Below the pieces are notes generated by a model, which saw only the letters and a list, made by a program, of their open reading frames with translations, searched no databases and was not told the origin of the DNA. This document shows, in pieces, positions 17,330 to 25,831 of a stretch of DNA of 64,000 nucleotides. Source of the stretch: JAJPHI01 sp035541875 (GTDB lineage Bacteria > Desulfobacterota > Binatia > Binatales > Binataceae). The stretch is taken from NCBI GenBank assembly GCA_035541875.1, contig DATKML010000051.1, positions 1 through 64,000 on the forward strand. The letters are read 5' to 3'. How positions within the stretch are numbered: the stretch's first letter is position 1; each line of letters starts with the position of its first letter. Made by a program: the position numbers and the translations under genes.

Positions 17330-18003
17330 CGCGCTGCGCGGCCCTCGCGTGTCGTTACGGAATCCGTCGCGTCGCCACCCACTTCGTCGAGGCGGATATG
17401 GTCGGTGAGCTTCGAGCCGAGACGTTCCATCAAATCGAGCGCGTGAGTCTGCAAACGCGAAAAGAAATTGAAGGCGAACAGAGCGAGAATCGCGATCAAG
17501 AGACCGAGCGCGGTCGCAATCAAGGCCTGCGCGACACCGGCGGTAACCTGGGTCGGGGCGACCAGGCCCGAGCCGCCGATTACGCGAAACGATTGCATCA
17601 TGCCGGTGATCGTCCCGAGCAGACCCATCAGAGGCGCACCGGTCACGATCGTCTCCAGTACCCAGAGGCCCCGGCCAAGACTCTTTTCGATGGCGCCGGC
17701 TTCATCACCGGCGCGGGATTCGACCCACCAGGCCGGCTTCTCGCGATTCGTGGCGATCACACCGAAGAAGCGCCGATAAGCACTGGCCTGCGGCAACTGC
17801 CCCAGCGTTCGATCCAGATCGGTCCACGAGAATTCATAGGTCTCGACGAGATCGACCAGACTTTGTGGTAAACGCAACATCCGCCAGCAAGTAATCGCGC
17901 GGTCGAGGATAATCACAACGGCAAGCGCCCCGAGAAACAGCAGGGGATAGACCATCGCGCCGCCAAATTTCAGCGCCGCCCATGCTCCACTCAATTCACC
18001 CAT
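17326..18003 (-). CDS. exbB: ExbB/TolQ-family proton channel (MotA/TolQ/ExbB)
   Basis: About 225 residues with an N-terminal helix (MVYPLLFLGALAVVIILD) and two later helices (MGLLGTITGMMQSF, QALIATALGLLIAILALFAFN) that hold the family's channel residues. ATG at 18003 after GGTGGAG is preferred over a TTG five codons upstream. It supplies proton motive force to TonB. It starts 31 bases after the receptor stop. Confidence 0.92.
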   Translation of the reverse strand: MGELSGAWAALKFGGAMVYPLLFLGALAVVIILDRAITCWRMLRLPQSLVDLVETYEFSWTDLDRTLGQLPQASAYRRFFGVIATNREKPAWWVESRAGDEAGAIEKSLGRGLWVLETIVTGAPLMGLLGTITGMMQSFRVIGGSGLVAPTQVTAGVAQALIATALGLLIAILALFAFNFFSRLQTHALDLMERLGSKLTDHIRLDEVGGDATDSVTTREGRAAR

Positions 18004-18033
18004 TCGACTCCACCTCAACTGTGCGATCAGAGG

Positions 18034-20439
18034 TCAGTGACTTGATCCGTTCCTATTGAAGAAAGGTATTTCCCATTTGAGCCCGCCAAATATCGAGCGC
18101 CGCTCCCCATACTGCGCGGCGAAGACCCCGATACCGGTGCCATTACGAATCTGGTACGTGTGATCGAAGAGATTGATCACAGCAAGCCGTGCCTCGAAGG
18201 GGCCCATCGAAGGAAGTTCGAAGCGCTTGGTCAGGCCGAGATTGGCTGTGAAATACGGCAACATGTTGCCGGTATTGGCAAAACCCCGGCGCAAACCACT
18301 TTCGTAGTTAGAATCGACCGTGAACATGAATCCACGCCATCGATAGGTCGTCCCCACATCGGTCGTGAACGTCTGATCATGATCGAGGAAGACGTAGTGG
18401 TTGGCGATATAATTCAGCTCATCGGCTTCGAAATTAACCTGGCCACTTGTCACATTGGTTCCCTGCGCCACCGAATAGGTAAAGTTCGCGTAGGAAGTGA
18501 AGTCACGGAGGCTAAAACTACTGGTCGCCTCTACGCCGTAAATGCGCCCCTTTTGGTAATTGATCGGTGTGAAAACCAGTGCCGGGCCGAACTGGCCTTC
18601 GTCAAGCAGGTTCCGCACCATCCGATAATAACCGTCGACTCCCAGCACCAGTGATTTGCCGACTTGCTGAGAAGCTCCCGCATCGAAGTTGTACTCGCGC
18701 GCCGGTACCGGGAGGCTATTGTACAGCGTCGGGGGCTGGCCCGTCGTACCCTTGAACTTATTGATATCGACGTCGGTAACCACCTCGGTTTGAGGTGGGG
18801 TAAAGTAGCGTGCAAAGGCGGCGTGCAAGGTAGTTCCGGTCGGCAGTTTGTAGACCGCACCGAAACGAGGGCTGAACTGGGTCGCCCGCACGAAGGCATC
18901 CGAGAGATCGAAGCGTGCTCCGACGTTGAACGTCAGAGCCTCGGTCGGCTTCCATTCATCCTGCAGATAGCCCCCGTAGAGCCAATCGGTGATCTGCACG
19001 TTATCGACGATCTGGAACGGCACGTTGCTAGTCTGTTGGCCCGAGGAATCGGCGGGAAACACCAGCTCATGATTGCCGATATAGACGTTCTCGCCGCTGA
19101 AGTAGAAGCCGCCGCGCGCGGTGTTGGCGAACGGAAGCCGATAACTGACGTCGCTCTGCACCCCGTTAACGAAGCTGCTGCGAAAGACGTCGGAGGCAGC
19201 GCCGTCATAGATGAGATCGCCTTCGTTATCAGGCACGAAATGGATATTGGAATAGCGACTGAACGCGGCGACCTGATAATCGAGCTTCGAGCCCCACGAA
19301 CCCTGTAGCGCCAGAACATTGTAGTAGTTCTGTTCTAGCTGCCGTTCGTGGACATCGATTGATGGATAATATGGCACCCCTGTAAGGCTGTAAGCGGGTG
19401 TTTCGCCCGAATTCGCTGGAATTTCGAAATTGGCGATCGCCGCTCCTGTGAGGAGCGTCAGTCTTACCTGCGGCGAGAGGTAGTAGGAGAAATCGCCGAA
19501 GTAGCGACCTTGATCGGTGGTGTCGTTAGTCGGACTCGGTCCGGGAGTCGGCGGGTCGAGGCCACGAGTGCTGTGGGTATAGCCTCCCGTAAGGTAGTAA
19601 CTGAATTGACCCTGCGTTCCGCCGAGTTCGAAGCTAGGCTCGAGGGTCGAATGTTGGCCGCCGTAAAAATCGACGGCTCCACCCGGCGCAATCGTGCCGG
19701 TCTTGGTCTTGATATCGACGACCCCAGCTGTGCGTAGGCCGAACTCAGCCGGCAGGGCTCCGGTAAGTAGCGAAAGGCTGTTCACGAAGCGGGTGCTGAA
19801 AGCATTGGCAAAGCCACTCATCCCTTCGGGCAACTGGATGCCGTCGATGCGGTACTGCAGGTCGGCGTGATCCCCTCGGACGTGGATCTGACCATATGAA
19901 TCATTCACGACCCCCGGGGCCTGAAGCAAAACTTCATTCAAGGGCGTGTTGTTCCCCTGCGGTAGAGCCTCGATAGCTGGTTGCGTGAAAGTATAAGAAC
20001 TACCGCCTGTGGTGGGCGAAAGGCTGTTCCGCGCCAAATCCAAGCGTGTGGCCGCGACCTTTAGGTTGAGGGCTGCTTCGGCTTCAAGCACGATCACCAC
20101 TGGTGCACGGCTGGCAGAGCGAATAGAAACCGCCGATATGCCTTGGTGAAAGCCCCCTTTTTCTGAAAAGATCCTGTATTCCCCTGCTTTTATGCCAGTA
20201 AAAGTGAAATGGCCGGAAGGGTCTGACGCCACACGAGCGACCAGGTTCCCTCGGTCAGTTTGTAGTTCTACATCAACATCAGAAAGTGGACGACCCAAGG
20301 CATCCTGAACAGTGCCAGCGATGCTACCAGATAAGATTTTTTCTGCCTTTTGCGCCAGAGCATCTGGCGAACTCGAAAAAAGACCTGCAAGAAGACTCAA
20401 AATAATGAATATCCGGAACGTACCTCTCCGTATTCGCAC
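18034..20439 (-). CDS. TonB-dependent receptor with N-terminal carboxypeptidase-regulatory-like domain
   Basis: About 801 residues. The GTG at 20439 with GGGGGAG seven bases upstream gives a proper signal peptide (FRIFIILSLLAGLFSS, cut near ALAQ); the longer frame adds 21 charged residues before it. Next comes a SGSIAGTVQDALGRPL beta-sandwich domain (about residues 40-115), then the plug (LNEVLLQAPGVVND...IHVRGDHADLQYRIDG, about 165-205) and a 22-strand barrel. It should import a ligand across the outer membrane using the TonB set encoded directly after it. The ligand is unknown; a metal chelate or peptide is inferred from the neighbours. Confidence 0.93.
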   Translation of the reverse strand: MRIRRGTFRIFIILSLLAGLFSSSPDALAQKAEKILSGSIAGTVQDALGRPLSDVDVELQTDRGNLVARVASDPSGHFTFTGIKAGEYRIFSEKGGFHQGISAVSIRSASRAPVVIVLEAEAALNLKVAATRLDLARNSLSPTTGGSSYTFTQPAIEALPQGNNTPLNEVLLQAPGVVNDSYGQIHVRGDHADLQYRIDGIQLPEGMSGFANAFSTRFVNSLSLLTGALPAEFGLRTAGVVDIKTKTGTIAPGGAVDFYGGQHSTLEPSFELGGTQGQFSYYLTGGYTHSTRGLDPPTPGPSPTNDTTDQGRYFGDFSYYLSPQVRLTLLTGAAIANFEIPANSGETPAYSLTGVPYYPSIDVHERQLEQNYYNVLALQGSWGSKLDYQVAAFSRYSNIHFVPDNEGDLIYDGAASDVFRSSFVNGVQSDVSYRLPFANTARGGFYFSGENVYIGNHELVFPADSSGQQTSNVPFQIVDNVQITDWLYGGYLQDEWKPTEALTFNVGARFDLSDAFVRATQFSPRFGAVYKLPTGTTLHAAFARYFTPPQTEVVTDVDINKFKGTTGQPPTLYNSLPVPAREYNFDAGASQQVGKSLVLGVDGYYRMVRNLLDEGQFGPALVFTPINYQKGRIYGVEATSSFSLRDFTSYANFTYSVAQGTNVTSGQVNFEADELNYIANHYVFLDHDQTFTTDVGTTYRWRGFMFTVDSNYESGLRRGFANTGNMLPYFTANLGLTKRFELPSMGPFEARLAVINLFDHTYQIRNGTGIGVFAAQYGERRSIFGGLKWEIPFFNRNGSSH

Positions 20440-20526
20440 GGTATAACTCCCCCAAGATAGATCGCGACGTCGATCGCGCCGCGATGAATAATCAACAACC
20501 AACGAAGGAAGGTCAGAATGAGGACT

Positions 20527-20856
20527 TCAGACGTTGGCGTGCGGAGGAGCTCGCGTAAGAAAAAACGAATGGCCGCCGACAGGCGTAAACTCACTGTCGG
20601 CAAGTTGAACGGATAGCGTCTGATGGACGGGATGGTGAATGAGCAGCGGGGTCGGGGGCGTCACCGGGGCGTGCAACGCGAGGTCGCATAGCCCGCAGAC
20701 ATCGGCGACGGCTACCGCCGGGTTTTGAGTGAAATTCGGATCGTTGTAGTTCCGATGAAAGTGCGCGACGGCAAGGAACTGAGACGCGAGCAGGACAAGG
20801 ATGGCGATCGCGGCAAGACTCTTGCCGCTGGATCCTTTACCCGCGCTCAACCCCAT
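20527..20856 (-). CDS. Small exported Cys/His protein, DUF2946-like
   Basis: About 109 residues: a hydrophobic N-terminal segment (SLAAIAILVLLASQFLAVAHF), a CGLC pair near the centre, several His before and after it, and an ending FLTRAPP. A central CxxC with a late RAPP-type ending is the pattern of DUF2946 proteins, which I recall beside TonB-dependent receptors for copper or other metals; that assignment is by pattern only. The ATG at 20856 has AGGTGGG upstream; a GTG five codons earlier is possible. It starts the TonB/TldD operon, 17-32 bases after the CoA-transferase stop. Confidence 0.6.
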   Translation of the reverse strand: MGLSAGKGSSGKSLAAIAILVLLASQFLAVAHFHRNYNDPNFTQNPAVAVADVCGLCDLALHAPVTPPTPLLIHHPVHQTLSVQLADSEFTPVGGHSFFLTRAPPHANV

Positions 20857-20888
20857 CGAAATTTGTCCCACCTTCGAAACTGGAGTCG

Positions 20889-22088
20889 CTAGATTATACC
20901 CTGTTGCTTGAGCTGATCTAGATCGGCCTTCGTCATACCGAGCAAATCGCCATAGACCTCGGCGTTATGCTGCCCCAACAGCGGCGCGCTCTTAACTTCG
21001 GCTGGCGAATCTTCCAGCCGCACAGGACATCCGGGCATCGTGAATTTGCCGCGCACCGGATGGTCTATCGTCACCACCATCCCGCGCTCGATCATGTGCG
21101 GGTCCTTGAGCAGCTCGACACTGTCCTGAATCGCACCGCAGGGGACTCCGGCCTCGCCCATCGCCCGCATTACCTCGAACTTGGTGCGCTTGGAGGTCCA
21201 TCCTTCGATGATCGCCGCAAGTTCGTCCATGTGATTCACCCGCTCTTTGCGGTCGGCAAAGCGCGGATCTGAGAGGACATCGGTACGCCCAATCGTCTTC
21301 CACATCGCATCCCACATCTCGGGTGACGTGCACAGCATGTAGACGTAGTCGTTCGGACCGCCGGGGGAGCACTTGAAGACATCGCCGACGACGCCTGCGC
21401 CGACGCGATTGCCGCGCCGCTGCGCCGGTTCGTGCGTAATGTGGGTTTCCATCATCGGCACACGCACGAAGTTGAAAACCGCTTCTTGCATCGCGAGCTC
21501 GACCTTCTGGCCTTTGCCGGTCTTTTGCCGCTGAATATAGGCGGCGAGCACCCCGATCGCGGCATGCATCCCGGTGCCGGTATCGCCAATCGTCGGACCG
21601 GGCTTCAAAGGTGGTGAATCGGGGTAGCCGGTGAGTGAAAAGGCTCCGCCCATCGCCTGTGCGATCATGTCGAAGCTCTTGTATTTGCTGTAGGGCCCCG
21701 TCGTGCCGAAGCCCTTGATCGTCAGATAGATGAGGCGCGGATTGATCTGTCGCAGCTTGTCATAACCGAGATCGAAGCTTTCGAGCGTGCCGAGCGAGTA
21801 GTTCTCGGCCAGGATATCGACCTTCTTAACCAACTCGATAAACATCTGCCGCCCACGCTCGGACTTGAGGTTGAGCGTGATACTCCGTTTGTTCGCGTTC
21901 AGGAGCATGAAGTAATGGGAATCGACGCCGGGCTTCTCGCTCAGCATCCAGCGCCCCTGCTCGCCCATCTTGGGCGGTTCGATCTTGATTACGTCGGCGC
22001 CCAGCCACGCGAGCATCTCGGTGCAGGATGGCCCCGCTTCGAATTGCGTGAGGTCAAGGACTTTGACTCCGGCAAGTGCCTTCTCCAT
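20889..22088 (-). CDS. CaiB/BaiF (family III) CoA-transferase
   Basis: 399 residues, the family length. LAGVKVLDLTQFEAGPSC at the N-terminus, LGADVIKIEPP, and the catalytic Asp in PTIGDTGTGMHA near residue 170 match formyl-CoA/carnitinyl-CoA-type transferases. It swaps CoA between acyl-CoA and a free acid without a ping-pong thioester loss. AGGGGA before the ATG at 22088 supports the start. It reads away from the RavA-like gene, with a 150-bp shared upstream region. The substrate cannot be read from the sequence. Confidence 0.92.
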   Translation of the reverse strand: MEKALAGVKVLDLTQFEAGPSCTEMLAWLGADVIKIEPPKMGEQGRWMLSEKPGVDSHYFMLLNANKRSITLNLKSERGRQMFIELVKKVDILAENYSLGTLESFDLGYDKLRQINPRLIYLTIKGFGTTGPYSKYKSFDMIAQAMGGAFSLTGYPDSPPLKPGPTIGDTGTGMHAAIGVLAAYIQRQKTGKGQKVELAMQEAVFNFVRVPMMETHITHEPAQRRGNRVGAGVVGDVFKCSPGGPNDYVYMLCTSPEMWDAMWKTIGRTDVLSDPRFADRKERVNHMDELAAIIEGWTSKRTKFEVMRAMGEAGVPCGAIQDSVELLKDPHMIERGMVVTIDHPVRGKFTMPGCPVRLEDSPAEVKSAPLLGQHNAEVYGDLLGMTKADLDQLKQQGII

Positions 22089-22241
22089 CGATCATCCCCT
22101 GATGCGATCGTCCGTCAGCGCAGGCCTGACGGGTCGTATTATTGATGACGGTAACTTTGATCTTTGTATCGCCATCGGCCTCTAACGGCAAGGCAGCATC
22201 GCGCTACTAAAGAAGCTCGGCCTAGATGGAGTCTCAATCGG

Positions 22242-23438
22242 ATGCGGCTGATCACTTTCAATCCGTTTGATAAATTGACCGCCATGGAAGGTTCGGCTGC
22301 GGCCACCCCGAGTATGTCGACGGCGATGAGCAAAGTCGCCGCGATTCGCGACGAGCTTAATCATCTCTTTCTCGAGCGTTCCGATCTTATCGATGGAGCC
22401 CTGTGCGCCCTCCTATCGGCTCATCATGTGCTGGTTATCGGGCCACCGGGAACGGCGAAATCGATGCTCGCCGACGAACTGTGCGGGCGAATCGACGGTG
22501 CAAACTATTTTCAGTGGCTTCTAACGAAGTTCACGACCCCCGAGGAAATTTTCGGCGCGGTCAGCCTGAAAAGTCTCGAACAGGACGATTACCGGCGCGT
22601 AACCGATCACAAACTCCCTGAGGCGCATATCGCGTTTCTCGACGAAATCTTCAAGGCCAACTCATCGATCCTCAACGCGCTGCTCACCCTGATCAACGAG
22701 CGTATTTTTCATAACGGCCGCCAGCGGATCACCGCGCCGCTGATCACGATGTTCGGCGCATCGAACGAGTTGCCCGACGAAGAGGAACTGACTGCGCTGT
22801 TCGATCGGTTCATGCTGCGCTTCACGGTCGACTATATCGGCGAGGATTTTCGCTTTCTGAAGATGCTGGAAGGAACGCCGGCGGCTCATCGCACGATGCT
22901 GAGCTTCCAGGAACTCGACCTGCTGCGTCAGGCCGTGAGCAAGATCGCGTTTCCCGGCGGAATTCTCCAGGCGATCGCCGAACTGCGACGCGGTCTCGCG
23001 AGCCAGCAGATTATCGTGTCGGACCGGCGATGGCGGAATGCACTCGCGATCCTGCGGGCCCATGCGATGCTCTTCAATCGCGATCGCGTGAGCGAGGACG
23101 ACCTCCCCTTCCTCGAGCATGTGCTGTGGAAGGATCCCGAAGAGATCCCGAAAGTGCGTGAAGCGATTCGGCGACTGGTAAAGGGCTTCGAAGACGAGGC
23201 GCGCGAGCTTCTGATTCAGGGTCAGGAGCTGCGCGAGTATGCCGACCGCGGATGGGAAAGCGAAGAATTGCGCAAACGCGCGGTGATCGAGGCGCACAGC
23301 AAGCTCGCCAATATTCTCGTGAAATTCGAGAACCTGATTCGCGATGCCTCGGAGAGCGGTCGCGATACCGGCGGTATCGAGGCGATGCGCTCGAAGGTCA
23401 AAGAGATCCAGCAGGCGATGCTGCGGTCGGCCGTCTGA
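22242..23438 (+). CDS. ravA: MoxR/RavA-family AAA+ ATPase
   Basis: About 398 residues. Walker A GPPGTAKSML, Walker B AFLDEIFKANSSILNALLTLINERIF, and sensor and arginine-finger regions (LTALFDRFMLRF) are clear. The C-terminal helical part resembles the RavA lid. RavA usually works with the von Willebrand protein ViaA, which is not adjacent. The start is uncertain: ATG at 22242 has GGAG ten bases upstream, but ATG 22284 is also possible. The stop is one base before the recO ATG, so the two are co-translated. Confidence 0.82.
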   Translation: MRLITFNPFDKLTAMEGSAAATPSMSTAMSKVAAIRDELNHLFLERSDLIDGALCALLSAHHVLVIGPPGTAKSMLADELCGRIDGANYFQWLLTKFTTPEEIFGAVSLKSLEQDDYRRVTDHKLPEAHIAFLDEIFKANSSILNALLTLINERIFHNGRQRITAPLITMFGASNELPDEEELTALFDRFMLRFTVDYIGEDFRFLKMLEGTPAAHRTMLSFQELDLLRQAVSKIAFPGGILQAIAELRRGLASQQIIVSDRRWRNALAILRAHAMLFNRDRVSEDDLPFLEHVLWKDPEEIPKVREAIRRLVKGFEDEARELLIQGQELREYADRGWESEELRKRAVIEAHSKLANILVKFENLIRDASESGRDTGGIEAMRSKVKEIQQAMLRSAV

Positions 23439-23439
23439 G

Positions 23440-24195
23440 ATGCCGGCCGAAGAATCAACGGCGGCGATTGTCCTGCGCGCGCGGGATTATTCCGAATCCG
23501 ATCGCATCGTCACGCTGCTCACGCGCGATTTCGGCAAGATGAGCGGGATCGCGAAGGGTGCCAAAGCCTCGAAGCGCCGCTTCGAACGCAAACTGGAACC
23601 TTTTTCCTGCGTTACCCTTTTTTTTCGGCGTCGCCCGCTGGGCCAGTTGGTCTTTATCTCGCGCGCGGAGCCGGGCGAGATGACCCATCCGGCGATCGAA
23701 GACGACCTCGCGAAAATAGCGCTCGGCAGTTATATGCTCGAACTCGCCGACGCACTCACGACCGAAGAGGCCGAAGCGCGAAGCGCGTATAACGTACTGA
23801 TCGACGCACTCGATATGCTGAGCAGCAACCCGGCTAGCGCGACGCTTCGGTACGCCTATGAGCTGAAGATGCTGCGCGCAGCTGGCTACGGACTCGATTT
23901 CGAACGATGTCGTCTTTGCCAGAATCCGGTCGCGGCGAGCGGCCATCCCGTCTACTTCGTGATCTCGCGCGGCGGTGTGATTTGTGGGCGATGCCGGCCC
24001 GAGGCACCCGAAGGGGCGGTTCGGCTCGACGGATCGACTGCAGTAGCGCTCGCCCATATCAGCGCAGCGACCTTCGCCGAGGTTTCGTCCGTGGCTCCAA
24101 GCAATGCCGCGGGTGCGTTCGCACTCTCGCGGTTTCTTTGGAGCATTCTCGATCGGAAGTTGCGGTCCGCCGATTTCCTCGATTCGGTTCTATAG
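23440..24195 (+). CDS. recO: DNA repair protein RecO
   Basis: 251 residues, normal for the family. The N-terminal OB fold begins with AIVLRARDYSESDRIVTLLTR, and GKMSGIAKGAKASKRRF follows. A zinc-finger-like set CRLC...CGRC lies near residues 150-175. RecO helps RecR load RecA on SSB-coated DNA in the RecFOR gap-repair pathway. The ATG at 23440 begins one base after the RavA-like stop. Confidence 0.93.
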   Translation: MPAEESTAAIVLRARDYSESDRIVTLLTRDFGKMSGIAKGAKASKRRFERKLEPFSCVTLFFRRRPLGQLVFISRAEPGEMTHPAIEDDLAKIALGSYMLELADALTTEEAEARSAYNVLIDALDMLSSNPASATLRYAYELKMLRAAGYGLDFERCRLCQNPVAASGHPVYFVISRGGVICGRCRPEAPEGAVRLDGSTAVALAHISAATFAEVSSVAPSNAAGAFALSRFLWSILDRKLRSADFLDSVL

Positions 24196-24313
24196 TCGAG
24201 GAAAACATTGCACCATGCTCCCTCCTCGCGAGGAGCTCTCCGGGAGCATCTGAAACCGCTACCGGCTTCGCGCTTGTCGACCGCTTCGCTCTACGACACT
24301 CGCGGAGCTGTCC

Positions 24314-24361
24314 GAGATTCTTCGACTTCGTTCGCGATGCTCGCTTCCCTCAGAATGACAA
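24314..24361 (-). repeat. Dispersed palindromic repeat, copy 2
   Basis: On the minus strand it reads GTCATTCTGAGGGAAGCGAG and ends GAAGTCGAAGAATCTC. It shares the head and tail of the copies at 13031 and 25676-25808. It lies in the 248-bp space between recO and the acyl-CoA dehydrogenase gene, which otherwise shows no gene. Confidence 0.7.
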
Positions 24362-24443
24362 ATGAGCTTCGTCAACTTCCTAAGCCGGGAAGCACCTGAA
24401 TGTACCGTCTTGCAAACGGCGATGGGCAGATTAAATCTAGCGC

Positions 24444-25625
24444 ATGGATTTCAATTTCAGCCCCGAGGACGAAAAGTTCCGCGCTGAGTTTCGCGCCTGG
24501 CTCGAAAAGAATCGCGCATACGCAGTGCCCGCACGGGAGCCTTTAGCCGACGAACTCGAAGGCGACTGGGAAGCGCGCGTTCGGTGGCATCGCAAGCTGT
24601 ACGAAGGCGGCTGGATGGGCATTCATTGGCCGAAGGACTACGGCGGCCGCGGTGCGACGATCCTGCAAAACGTCATCTACCAGGAAGAGTTGGAACGCGC
24701 CGAGGTGGCGATGCCCTTTACTGGTTTCGGTATCTCTCTGCTCGGACCGACGCTGATTCACTGGGGCACCGACGAACAGAAGCGGCAGCATCTGCCTAAA
24801 GTCCTTGCGGGCGAAGAATTCTGGTGTCAGGGCTACTCGGAGCCGAACTCCGGATCGGATCTGGCATCGCTGCAGACCCGCGCGGTCGAAGACGGCGATG
24901 ATTTCGTCGTAAACGGATCGAAGATTTGGACTTCGTCGGCGCATCATGCGGACTGGATCTTCTTGCTGACGCGCACCGATCCCGACGCACCCAAGCATAA
25001 GGGCATCAGCTATCTGCTCGTCGATATGAAGACGCCCGGTATCACCGTGCGTCCGCTCGTGCAGATGACCGGGGCGAGCGGCTTCAACCAGGTTTTCTTT
25101 GAAGACGTACGAGTGCCGCGCAAGAATATCGTCGGCGAGAAGAACAACGGATGGCAGGTCGCGATCACCACGCTGATGTTCGAGCGCTCCTCGAATCACG
25201 ATCGCGGCTTGCTCAAACAGATCGATGAGCTGGCGGAATTGGCGAGGCGAATTCCGCGCAACGGCGGAGTCGCGTGGGACGACACCAACGTGCGGCAGCG
25301 CGTCGCGCAGATGCGCTCCGAAGGCGAGGCGATCAAATACACGAGCTATCGGCAACTGACGCGGCAGCTCAAGGGACTGCCGCCGGGATCGGAAAGCTCG
25401 ATGCTGAAGCTGTGCGCGACCGAATTAGCACTAAAGATCGCGTTGTTCGGGATGGAGTTGCTCGGCCCGTACAGTCAAGTCGAGAAGGATTCACCCTTCG
25501 CGATGGATGCTGGACGATGGGCGCAGCGGATGCTCGCGGCTCGCGGCCCAACAATCTATACCGGGACCAACCAGATTCAGCACAATATTATCGGCGAACG
25601 CGTGCTGGGCTTGCCGAAGGGATAG
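24444..25625 (+). CDS. Acyl-CoA dehydrogenase family protein (FadE-type)
   Basis: 393 residues with the two family signatures: CQGYSEPNSGSDLASLQTRA (flavin/substrate region, about 131-150) and the C-terminal GTNQIQHNIIGERVLGLPKG. It forms the alpha,beta double bond in an acyl-CoA using FAD. At the position of the medium-chain enzyme's catalytic Glu (YEGT) it has Thr (YTGT). The Glu in LMFER near residue 250 may serve instead, as in isovaleryl-CoA-type enzymes; this is inferred. It resembles the second copy at 60464-61666. A T8 run after the stop (about 25667) may mark transcript end. Confidence 0.92.
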   Translation: MDFNFSPEDEKFRAEFRAWLEKNRAYAVPAREPLADELEGDWEARVRWHRKLYEGGWMGIHWPKDYGGRGATILQNVIYQEELERAEVAMPFTGFGISLLGPTLIHWGTDEQKRQHLPKVLAGEEFWCQGYSEPNSGSDLASLQTRAVEDGDDFVVNGSKIWTSSAHHADWIFLLTRTDPDAPKHKGISYLLVDMKTPGITVRPLVQMTGASGFNQVFFEDVRVPRKNIVGEKNNGWQVAITTLMFERSSNHDRGLLKQIDELAELARRIPRNGGVAWDDTNVRQRVAQMRSEGEAIKYTSYRQLTRQLKGLPPGSESSMLKLCATELALKIALFGMELLGPYSQVEKDSPFAMDAGRWAQRMLAARGPTIYTGTNQIQHNIIGERVLGLPKG

Positions 25626-25675
25626 ACGCTTCGACGATTCTCATCGGACCGCGGTTGGCCGGACTCTTTTTTTTC

Positions 25676-25808
25676 TGTCATTCCGAGCGGAGCGTAGCGA
25701 AGTCGAGGAATCAACGCGGAGCGATGGCTTGTCTGCCTTAGCCGCAAGAAATCGCTTCGCGTCGATCCCTTCGCTACGCTCGCATACTCGCTTCGGTCGG
25801 GATGACAG
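25676..25808. repeat. Dispersed palindromic repeat, copies 3 and 4 in inverted orientation
   Basis: Copy 3 runs from TGTCATTCCGAGCGGAGCG at 25676 to GAGGAATC at about 25712 on the plus strand. Copy 4 faces it on the minus strand, about 25808 to 25748, as TGTCATCCCGACCGAAGCG ending GGGATCGACGCGAAGCG. The facing pair sits between the convergent acyl-CoA dehydrogenase and epimerase genes and could fold into one long stem in either transcript. Confidence 0.7.
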
Positions 25809-25831
25809 AGCTTTCATGAGCGAGAGCGACT

